Part shown: piece after piece, positions 54,258 to 61,783 of the stretch
Layout: each line of letters begins with the position of its first letter
Position numbering within the stretch: position 1 is the first letter of the stretch
Source: Lachnospiraceae bacterium
Lineage (GTDB): Bacteria > Bacillota > Clostridia > Lachnospirales > Lachnospiraceae
Direction of reading: 5' to 3'
DNA: 64,000 nt
Assembly (NCBI GenBank): GCA_022510545.1
Contig: JAFLTG010000001.1
Location: 1 to 64,000 of the forward strand
The notes under the pieces: generated by a model
The model's input: only the letters and a program-made list of their open reading frames with translations
Database searches by the model: none
Told to the model about the DNA's origin: nothing
Position numbers and translations under genes: made by a program

Positions 54258-55463
54258 ATGAAAATGCAGAACTATATAAACGAGGCTGAAGAGGCGCTTT
54301 TGCATACCTATAACCGTTATCAGGTGGTTTTCGATAAGGGTGAGGGTGTGTATTTGTATGATATAGAGGGCAAAAAATATCTGGACTTCGTATCCGGGAT
54401 TGCGGTGTTTGCGCTTGGATATCAGAATAAGGAGTATAATGATGCGCTGAAGGCTCAGATTGATAAACTTATACACACATCCAATTACTATTACAATGTA
54501 CCGGCAATTGAGGCGGCTAAGAAGTTAAAGCAGATTTCCGGAATGGACAGGGTATTTTTTACAAACAGCGGAGCCGAAGCGATTGAAGGTGCGATTAAAA
54601 CCGCAAGGAAATACGCTTATCTTAAGGACGGGAATACCGACCATGAAATTATAGCAATGAACAGTTCATTTCATGGAAGGACCATGGGAGCATTGTCGGT
54701 GACCGGCAATCCACACTACAGAGAAGCGTTTGAACCTATGATAGGGAATATACGCTTTGCCGATTTCAATGATTTTGACAGCGTTCTTGCCAATGTGAAT
54801 AAAAAAACATGTGCTATTTTATTGGAAACCGTTCAGGGTGAGGGCGGCATACATCCGGTTGATGAGGGATTTCTGAAAAAGGTTAAGCAGCTGTGTGAAG
54901 AACGTGATATACTTTTGATTCTGGATGAGATTCAGTGCGGTATGGGACGAAGCGGTTATATGTATGCCTGGCAGAAATTTGGCATAAAGCCTGATATTAT
55001 GACTACAGCTAAGGCACTTGGATGCGGTGTGCCGGTTGGAGCATTTATGATGACAGAGCGTATTGGACAGGCTTCTCTTAAAGCCGGAGATCATGGAACA
55101 ACTTACGGCGGCAATCCGCTTGCAGGTGCGGCAATCTGTAAGGTTATTGAGTTGTTTGAAAAAGAGAAAGTTCTTGATAATGTAAAGGAAATCAGCGTTT
55201 ATCTGGAAAAAAGGCTGGATGAGCTTGCCGGAAAGTATGCCGCATTAATAGAAACAAGACGCGGCCTGGGTCTGATGCAGGGACTGGTATTTAATGAACC
55301 TGTGGCAGATATCATTAATATGGCAATGGAAAAGGGGCTTGTACTTATCAATGCAGGCAGTAATATTATACGTTTTCTTCCGCCGCTTATTATTAAGAAA
55401 CAGCATGTTGACGAGATGATTGGTATTTTGGAAGAGTGCTTATCGGCCAGATTGGAGAAATAG
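54258..55463 (+). CDS. argD: Acetylornithine aminotransferase
   Basis: ArgD is a PLP enzyme that makes N-acetylornithine from the semialdehyde. The 401-aa protein has FTNSGAEAIEGAIKTARKY, SSFHGRTMGAL, LDEIQCGMGRSG and the PLP lysine in TTAKALGCGVPVG. The start was moved to ATG 54258, which has GGGAGA upstream in a leader shared with 31896. A Met-Gly-Asp-stop mini-ORF ends 1 bp before this ATG. The next gene starts 2 bp after the stop codon. Confidence 0.95.
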   Translation: MKMQNYINEAEEALLHTYNRYQVVFDKGEGVYLYDIEGKKYLDFVSGIAVFALGYQNKEYNDALKAQIDKLIHTSNYYYNVPAIEAAKKLKQISGMDRVFFTNSGAEAIEGAIKTARKYAYLKDGNTDHEIIAMNSSFHGRTMGALSVTGNPHYREAFEPMIGNIRFADFNDFDSVLANVNKKTCAILLETVQGEGGIHPVDEGFLKKVKQLCEERDILLILDEIQCGMGRSGYMYAWQKFGIKPDIMTTAKALGCGVPVGAFMMTERIGQASLKAGDHGTTYGGNPLAGAAICKVIELFEKEKVLDNVKEISVYLEKRLDELAGKYAALIETRRGLGLMQGLVFNEPVADIINMAMEKGLVLINAGSNIIRFLPPLIIKKQHVDEMIGILEECLSARLEK

Positions 55464-55465
55464 AA

Positions 55466-56983
55466 GTGACGTTGAGAGGAAGAATAATTACCGTTATACT
55501 GATAATCTGTGTTGTTGGCGGCATTTACGGGGCTGCCGGCATGGGATGGCTTGACAGAACAGAAAATGAGAGCGGGGCATACAATGATACCATTTTCGGA
55601 CACAGGGATACTCTATATTTATGGTATACGGATGATGCATTGACGGATTATTTAAACAGTGTGGTGGTTTCATATAATGAATATCAAGATGACACGCGTG
55701 TCATTCCTGTGTATACCTCAGGTTCCGAGTACCTTGAGACGATAAATCAGGCATCACTCCACACAGAGGAGATTCCGGATTTGTATATTGTAGGAAACGA
55801 TTCTTTGGAAAAAGCATATCTGGCAGGTCTGGCATCGGAAGTCAGATTGCCGGAGGGAGTCCTCGGGATGGATGTTTTTTTCCCGAAGTCGGCAGTTAAT
55901 GCAGTTACCTATCATAACAAACAGATAGCCTATCCTTTTTATTTTGAGACAAGCTCTTTTCTTTATAATAAGACCTATATGGAAGACTGGGCCCGTACTC
56001 AGTTGGAAGCTGAAATGGATGCGGCTCAGGGGGATGCGGCTCAGGAAGAGGCGGAACGTACGAATCCGTCGGAGGAAAATGACTCCGGACAGGCGCAAGA
56101 GACTTCCAATGCAGAGAATATAATTGATGAGGCTGCAGTGGCCGCACGCGTGGAAGAAGTGCTTCCAAAGACAATAGACGATATTCTTAACTTTGCGGAC
56201 GAATATGATGCACCCGAGCAGGTAGAAGCGATATTCAAATGGGATGTATCCGATATTTTTTATAATTATTTCTTTGTAGGAAATTATATTAATGTAGGTG
56301 GCGCAGCCGGAGACAACGATAAGTCGATTGATATTTATAATGAAGACGCTATCCGCTGTATGAAGGTTTACCAGAATCTGAATCAGTTTTTTTCAATTGA
56401 CACTGTGGAAATCAGTTATGCGGATATTCTTAAGGATTTTATAGAAGGTAAGATACTTTATACGGTAGTTACCACGGATGCGCTTGCTAAAATCGAGGAA
56501 GCAAAGGAAAACGGTGAGTTTAAGTATGAATACGGAACTTCGCTGATACCGGATGTCAATGAGGAACTTGTATCCAGGTCATTGTCGGTTACGCAGTGCG
56601 TTGTAGTAAACGGATATTCGGAAAGAAAAAACGAGGCAAACGATTTTGCGACGTTTTTAGCATGTTATAATGTAGATAATCTCTATGACAGAACCGGAAA
56701 ACTGCCGGCACTCTCAGGAGTCAAATTTACCAATCAAAATGCTGAAGCTTTTGTGGCGGAATATCAGAAATCCATTCCTAATCCCAAGATGATAGAGACC
56801 AGCAATTACTGGGTGGAGATGGAGATTGCATTTGCAAAGATATGGGACGGTGACGATGCCAATGCAGAGCTAAAATCCTTATCCGAAAAAATTATGACTC
56901 AGATAAGCGGGGAAGATTATACTGAGGAATATATAGACGTTCCGGAGGAAGTTGAAGAGGACGCTGAGGAGGATACGGAATAG
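55466..56983 (+). CDS. Membrane-anchored solute-binding-like protein
   Basis: The start is set at GTG 55466, with GGAG 8 nt upstream inside the end of argD. The 505-aa protein has one N-terminal membrane helix (IITVILIICVVGGIYGAAG) without a lipobox, then a domain similar to MalE-type extracellular binding proteins (IPDLYIVGNDSLEKAYLAG, AYPFYFETSSFLYNKTYMEDW, FATFLACYNVDNLYDRTGKLPAL). An acidic, low-complexity insertion lies at about residues 180-220, and the C-terminus is acidic. No permease is next to it. The tight link to argD may be only transcriptional. A perfect ATGACA-CGCG-TGTCAT palindrome lies at 55689-55704. Confidence 0.7.
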   Translation: MTLRGRIITVILIICVVGGIYGAAGMGWLDRTENESGAYNDTIFGHRDTLYLWYTDDALTDYLNSVVVSYNEYQDDTRVIPVYTSGSEYLETINQASLHTEEIPDLYIVGNDSLEKAYLAGLASEVRLPEGVLGMDVFFPKSAVNAVTYHNKQIAYPFYFETSSFLYNKTYMEDWARTQLEAEMDAAQGDAAQEEAERTNPSEENDSGQAQETSNAENIIDEAAVAARVEEVLPKTIDDILNFADEYDAPEQVEAIFKWDVSDIFYNYFFVGNYINVGGAAGDNDKSIDIYNEDAIRCMKVYQNLNQFFSIDTVEISYADILKDFIEGKILYTVVTTDALAKIEEAKENGEFKYEYGTSLIPDVNEELVSRSLSVTQCVVVNGYSERKNEANDFATFLACYNVDNLYDRTGKLPALSGVKFTNQNAEAFVAEYQKSIPNPKMIETSNYWVEMEIAFAKIWDGDDANAELKSLSEKIMTQISGEDYTEEYIDVPEEVEEDAEEDTE

Positions 56984-57055
56984 AAGGTTTAAAAATTCCA
57001 AAATGTAGGGAAATATACATTTTTTAATGCATATTTTCGGATAAAAAGGAGAAGA

Positions 57056-57129
57056 TAGTACAAGATAAGATTCAGTGTATGAGTTTTAACATGGAACTCA
57101 TCATATGAAATTTATCTTGTACTTTTTTA
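57056..57129 (+). terminator. Long two-tier hairpin terminator
   Basis: AGTACAAGATAA pairs with TTATCTTGTACT, enclosing ATGAGTT/AACTCAT, and ends in a T6 run. It lies about 70 bp after the previous stop and about 40 bp before the next start; leader attenuation of the transporter is possible. Confidence 0.75.
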
Positions 57130-57165
57130 ATAAAAAAGAGTTATTTATAATAAGGAGTTATTTTT

Positions 57166-57597
57166 ATGATAGGGTTTTTCATAGCGCTGTTATCCGGCGC
57201 ATTTATGGCAATTCAGGGTGTATTTAATACTGAGGTTACAAAATCATCAAGCATATGGGTTGCAAATGTTTTCGTGCAGTTTACGGCACTTTTAGTCTGC
57301 CTGTGCGCATGGTTTATAAGCGACCGCTCTTCTTTTGGTGCTCTTATGAAGGTTCAGCCTAAGTATATGTTGCTTGGTGGTACTATAGGAGCCTTTATAA
57401 CCTATACGGTAATCAAAGCAATGGAACAGCTCGGACCGGCAAAAGCATCAATGTTAATTGTGATTGCGCAGCTCATTGTTGCATACCTGATCGAGCTTAT
57501 GGGACTCTTTAATGTGGAGAAGCAGCCGATAGAAATAAGAAAGTTTATCGGTATGGGTATTGCAATTGTAGGAATTATTATTTTTAAGTGGACATAG
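57166..57597 (+). CDS. DMT family transporter (YdcZ/DUF606 type)
   Basis: This 143-aa protein has about five membrane helices and begins IGFFIALLSGAFMAIQGVFNTEV, with QLGPAKASMLIVIAQLIVAYLIELMGLF in the second half. This is the short, single-repeat EamA-related family that probably works as a dimer. The substrate is unknown. AAGGAG precedes the ATG. It is preceded by a large hairpin and stands alone. Confidence 0.85.
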   Translation: MIGFFIALLSGAFMAIQGVFNTEVTKSSSIWVANVFVQFTALLVCLCAWFISDRSSFGALMKVQPKYMLLGGTIGAFITYTVIKAMEQLGPAKASMLIVIAQLIVAYLIELMGLFNVEKQPIEIRKFIGMGIAIVGIIIFKWT

Positions 57598-57708
57598 GGA
57601 AAAATTTATTTTACAATTAAAATACGGTGCATGTTTATAAACGGGGATATCCTAAGTCTTTTTATGTTTTATAGCTATAAAAATAAACGAAAAGGCGGGG
57701 ATAAGAAT

Positions 57709-58497
57709 ATGCATAAATTGATAAAAAAGTTTTGTGTGCCGGGAATACTCTTTTGTTTCCAATTATTTGTGCTGAGTGCATGTACCGGTAAGGAAGATAT
57801 AGTACTGGAGCTGAGTGATTCAGGAACTCTTCAAATTTCGGAAATAGAAGAAATTTCCCAAACAGAAAAATTTTCCGAGACGGAGGAACTTCCCGGAACG
57901 GAATCTTACATATTAGCTGAAAGTATAAGCTCTGTTTCGGCATCAAATATTGACTCTGATACCGGGCAGACAGAAAAGATTTACGTACATATATGCGGAG
58001 CAGTAGCAGCTCCGGGTGTTTATGAACTTGAAGCAGACAGCCGCGTTTTTGAGGGGATTGAGGCTGCCGGTGGATTCAGGGAAGATGCCTGTGAAGATTA
58101 TGTAAACCAGGCCGGACGATTAAATGACGGAGAACGTCTTGTCATACCGACTATAGAAGAGATAGAGACGGCTAAGGCGGACGGAACATATCAGAACCTA
58201 TGGGTATCGGGAACGGCAACAGGCGGTGGTACGTCATCAGCCTATACTTCCGGTATCGAAGGTTCCGGAGTCGGACAATCAGGCAGTGCGGGAAACGGAG
58301 CCGGGTTGGTCAACATAAATACTGCATCTGAGAGCGAACTTGGCGCGATAAGCGGTATCGGAGCCGGCAAGGCAGCGGCCATTGTGAAATACAGACAGGA
58401 GAACGGGAGCTTTTCTTCTATTGAAGATATTATGAAGGTGAGCGGAATCAAAGAAGGCACCTACGAAAAAATAAAGGACAAGATTACCGTGAATTAG
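57709..58497 (+). CDS. ComEA-like DNA-binding lipoprotein
   Basis: This 262-aa protein has a lipoprotein signal ending in LSAC, a Ser/Glu/Thr-rich spacer with SETEELPGTES repeats, an SLBB domain (KIYVHICGAVAAPGVYEL) and a C-terminal helix-hairpin-helix pair (VNINTASESELGAISGIGAGKAAAIVKYR). ComEA binds incoming DNA at the membrane and hands it to ComEC, whose gene is 3.3 kb downstream. The start at 57709 has GGCGGGG upstream. Ordinary ComEA is anchored by a helix; the lipobox is a variant. Confidence 0.88.
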   Translation: MHKLIKKFCVPGILFCFQLFVLSACTGKEDIVLELSDSGTLQISEIEEISQTEKFSETEELPGTESYILAESISSVSASNIDSDTGQTEKIYVHICGAVAAPGVYELEADSRVFEGIEAAGGFREDACEDYVNQAGRLNDGERLVIPTIEEIETAKADGTYQNLWVSGTATGGGTSSAYTSGIEGSGVGQSGSAGNGAGLVNINTASESELGAISGIGAGKAAAIVKYRQENGSFSSIEDIMKVSGIKEGTYEKIKDKITVN

Positions 58498-58526
58498 ACT
58501 AGGTTGAGTAAGAATGAGGGAGTTCA

Positions 58527-59213
58527 ATGGGAAAGAGAGTTTTGGTTGTCGATGATGAAAAATTAATAGTTAAAGGAATACGCTTTAGTCTGGAACAGGA
58601 CGGAATGGAAGTTGACTGCGCCTATGACGGGGAAGAGGCATTAGAACTGGCAAAAAATAACCAGTATGATATGATTTTGCTGGATGTTATGCTGCCTAAG
58701 ATGAGTGGTTTTGAAGTGTGCCAGCAGATAAGGGAATTTTCAAGCACTCCTATAGTTATGTTAACCGCAAAAGGGGAGGATATGGACAAAATCCTCGGCC
58801 TTGAATATGGAGCAGATGACTATATCACCAAACCTTTTAACATTCTTGAGGTAAAGGCAAGGATCAAGGCTATCATGCGCCGAACCGGAGGCAAGAAAGA
58901 GGAAACAAACACTTCCAGAGTGATTGAGATTCGTGATATGAGGCTGGATTTAGACGGAAGGAGAGCATATATCAAGAACCGAGAGGTCAATCTGACAGCC
59001 AAGGAGTTCGAGGTATTGGAACTGCTTATGAAGAATCCGAACAAGGTATACAGTAGAGAAAATCTTTTGAACATCATCTGGGGCAGCGATTATCCGGGGG
59101 ATGTGCGTACTGTTGACGTACATATAAGACGGCTTAGGGAAAAAATCGAAGAGACACCCAGCGAGCCTATATATGTACATACAAAATGGGGAGTAGGTTA
59201 TTACTTTGCTTAA
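58527..59213 (+). CDS. OmpR/PhoB-family response regulator
   Basis: This 228-aa two-domain regulator has a receiver domain with the acidic pocket VVDDEK, the phosphorylated Asp in LLDVMLPKMSG, TAKGED and the Lys in YITKPFN. A winged-helix DNA-binding domain follows (LTAKEFEVLELLMKNPNKVYSRENLL, DVRTVDVHIRRLREKIE). It overlaps the kinase gene. GAGGGAG lies upstream of the ATG in the GGTTGAG-type leader. Its target genes cannot be deduced. Confidence 0.93.
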   Translation: MGKRVLVVDDEKLIVKGIRFSLEQDGMEVDCAYDGEEALELAKNNQYDMILLDVMLPKMSGFEVCQQIREFSSTPIVMLTAKGEDMDKILGLEYGADDYITKPFNILEVKARIKAIMRRTGGKKEETNTSRVIEIRDMRLDLDGRRAYIKNREVNLTAKEFEVLELLMKNPNKVYSRENLLNIIWGSDYPGDVRTVDVHIRRLREKIEETPSEPIYVHTKWGVGYYFA

Positions 59214-60678
59214 AATAAATTTAGAGAAATTAAAGTTTCTGCGTAGTATTAAAATACGTATTTTTTTGATTGTCTTTATTATCGGCTTCATTCCAAGTAC
59301 GATAGCACGATATGCAATTCTTAAAAACTACGAACAGCGGGCGGTGGATCTGCGTACGTCTGATGTGCAGACACAGCTGAAAATTCTGGCAAACCACCTG
59401 ATTGCCTACCGCTATTTGCAGGACACATCTTCGGAGGTAATTGATGCGGAGCTGAATATGCTTTCAAATCTTTATGATGGCAGGGTTCTGATTATCAATA
59501 ATAACCTCAAGGTAGTCAAGGATACCTATGGTATAAGCGAGGGAAAAACGATTATATCAGAGGAGGTCATTCGCTGCCTAAAAGGCGTAAATACCAGTAA
59601 TTATGATTCTACCAATAATTTCATCGAAATGACAATTCCCATTATGGAAAGTCTGGAAGTTGATACATCGGAAATGCAGCCTATGGAGCCTAATTTGGCC
59701 AGCGGGGTTATGTTAACCAGCGTGTCTACGGACTATATTGCAACAACGATGGAGATTCTTAACAGAAAAGCCATTGTTGTTGAGGTTTTGGTTATTTTAA
59801 TAGTATTTATTATATCTATGCTTGCCTCATATGTGATAATAAGACCCTTTGAAAAAATTACAGAGGCGCTTAATCAGGTTAAAGAAGGCTACACTAATGA
59901 CCCTATCTCTGTATCCGACTGTCTCGAGACAGAGCATATTGGGGATGCTTTTAATCAGGTGCTCAGCCGTATGAAAGTTCTTGACGATTCCAGACAGGAA
60001 TTTGTATCAAACGTGTCCCATGAGCTCAAAACCCCGATTACTTCAATGAAGGTGCTGGCGGATTCACTTCGTGGACAGGAGGATGTTCCAATAGAGCTTT
60101 ATCGTGAGTTTATGGAAGATATTGCCGATGAAATAGACAGGGAAGATAAGATCATCAATGACCTGCTTGCTCTGATCAAAATGGACAGAACATCTTCGGA
60201 TTTGAATATTGCACAAGTAGATATTAATGTGCTGGTAGAGCTTATTATGAAAAGACTCCGCCCTATTGCCCTAAAGAAAAATATAGAACTTGTATATGAG
60301 AGTGTCAGACCTGTTTCAGCGGAAATCGACGAAGTAAAAATAACACTTGTTATTTCAAATCTGGTGGAAAATGCAATAAAGTATAATAAAGAGTTTGGCT
60401 GGGTTAAAGTGACTTTAGATGCTGACCATCAGTTCTTTACGGTTGAAGTTGCAGATTCGGGAATCGGAATTCCGGAGGAATCAATAGAACATATTTACGA
60501 GCGTTTTTATCGTGTGGATAAATCCCATTCAAGAGAGATTGACGGTACCGGACTGGGGCTGGCAATTACCAGAAGCGCCATATTGATGCATAGAGGCTCT
60601 ATTAAGGTAGTCAGTGAAGAAGGTGAGGGAACAACCTTTACGGTGAAAATTCCGTTGACTTATATTGCGGTGTCTTAG
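59206..60678 (+). CDS. Sensor histidine kinase
   Basis: This 490-aa kinase has two membrane helices (residues ~18-38 and ~188-210) flanking an extracellular sensor of about 150 aa. A HAMP linker, HisKA (FVSNVSHELKTPITSMKVLADSL) and an HATPase domain (NLVENAIKYNKE, DSGIGIP, GTGLGLAI) follow. It starts at TTG 59206, overlapping the regulator gene by 8 bp, which fits coupled translation. It pairs with the upstream regulator. The signal is unknown; nearby GerMN and competence genes suggest, weakly, an envelope-related role. Confidence 0.92.
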   Translation: MLKINLEKLKFLRSIKIRIFLIVFIIGFIPSTIARYAILKNYEQRAVDLRTSDVQTQLKILANHLIAYRYLQDTSSEVIDAELNMLSNLYDGRVLIINNNLKVVKDTYGISEGKTIISEEVIRCLKGVNTSNYDSTNNFIEMTIPIMESLEVDTSEMQPMEPNLASGVMLTSVSTDYIATTMEILNRKAIVVEVLVILIVFIISMLASYVIIRPFEKITEALNQVKEGYTNDPISVSDCLETEHIGDAFNQVLSRMKVLDDSRQEFVSNVSHELKTPITSMKVLADSLRGQEDVPIELYREFMEDIADEIDREDKIINDLLALIKMDRTSSDLNIAQVDINVLVELIMKRLRPIALKKNIELVYESVRPVSAEIDEVKITLVISNLVENAIKYNKEFGWVKVTLDADHQFFTVEVADSGIGIPEESIEHIYERFYRVDKSHSREIDGTGLGLAITRSAILMHRGSIKVVSEEGEGTTFTVKIPLTYIAVS

Positions 60679-60733
60679 ATTCTGCAAGCGCTATTCGTCA
60701 TCACAAACTTGATTAAAACGAAAGGAACCATAT

Positions 60734-61708
60734 ATGCAGCCTAAGTTATCACAGATGAAATTATCCAAGATATTCAGAATAGTACTTCCTATACTCTGCA
60801 TTGCACTCCTGTGCAACCTTACCTCCTGTGGCAACGGCGAATATGAAACCGCCGGCAGAACTTATGAGGTGTATTATGTAAACAATGAAGAAACCCGCGT
60901 TGTTTCAAATGAGTATCAAACCGTTACTGAAGACAGTGAAGAAGTACTGGATGAGCTTATAGCGCAGCTTGGCACAATTCCATCCAGAATGGAATACAAG
61001 GCGCCGCTTGCAGAGAACTTTCAGTTGCTTGGTTATACCTGGGACGGCGAACAACTGACCCTTAACTTTGACAGAGATTACAAAGAAATGGGCAGTATCA
61101 AGGAAGTGCTGGTACGTGCGGCAATAGTCAGAACCCTGTCTCAGGTCGAAAATGTAAGATATATTTCTTTTACCGTACAGGGTGAACCCCTCATGGACAA
61201 TGGCGGGGCAGCAGTAGGCACTATGTCTGCGGATATGTTCATTGACAATGCCGGAGACGAAATCAACACTTATGAAAAAGTCAATCTCCACCTGTATTTT
61301 GCAAATGAAAACGGCGACAGGCTGGTGGAAGAAAACCAGAGAAACGTAGAATATAACAGTAATATTTCAGTGGAAAAACTGGTAGTGGAGAAATTGATTG
61401 AGGGGCCTCATTCGGATGGAGCTTATCCGACAGTCAATCCTGAAACCAAGGTGATCAGTGTTACCGTAAATGACAGAATATGTTATGTAAACCTGGACGA
61501 AGCGTTTTTAACCCAGCCCTATAATGTGACCTCGGATGTTACAATTTATTCAATAACCAATTCACTTGTAGAGCTGCCTAATATTAATAAAGTACAGATT
61601 TCGATTAACGGTGAAACCGCACTTTTATACAAGGAAAGCCTGAGCCTTACTACTATATTTGAGAGAAATCTGGACCTTATTGAAACTGAAGATTTGAAAT
61701 CAGAATAA
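60734..61708 (+). CDS. GerMN-domain lipoprotein
   Basis: This 324-aa protein has a lipoprotein signal ending in LTSC and two GerMN domains (about residues 65-160 and 190-310; the second includes LHLYFANENGDRL and VTVNDRICYVNLDEAF). GerMN proteins such as GerM are linked to sporulation and envelope functions. Here it follows a two-component system, as is often seen with LpqB/GerMN-type partners of sensor kinases, so it may tune that kinase. AAAGGAAC precedes the ATG. Confidence 0.82.
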   Translation: MQPKLSQMKLSKIFRIVLPILCIALLCNLTSCGNGEYETAGRTYEVYYVNNEETRVVSNEYQTVTEDSEEVLDELIAQLGTIPSRMEYKAPLAENFQLLGYTWDGEQLTLNFDRDYKEMGSIKEVLVRAAIVRTLSQVENVRYISFTVQGEPLMDNGGAAVGTMSADMFIDNAGDEINTYEKVNLHLYFANENGDRLVEENQRNVEYNSNISVEKLVVEKLIEGPHSDGAYPTVNPETKVISVTVNDRICYVNLDEAFLTQPYNVTSDVTIYSITNSLVELPNINKVQISINGETALLYKESLSLTTIFERNLDLIETEDLKSE

Positions 61709-61783
61709 GGCAATGCATCTGTTTCCGATTACGGGGATATCATTTGCATAAAAAGCTGTATATCAGCAGAAAGGAAAGTATTA

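Noticed and set aside
57056-57129. Riboswitch or T-box in front of the DMT transporter
   Set aside because: The structure is fully explained by a long terminator hairpin. I saw no conserved riboswitch or T-box sequence.
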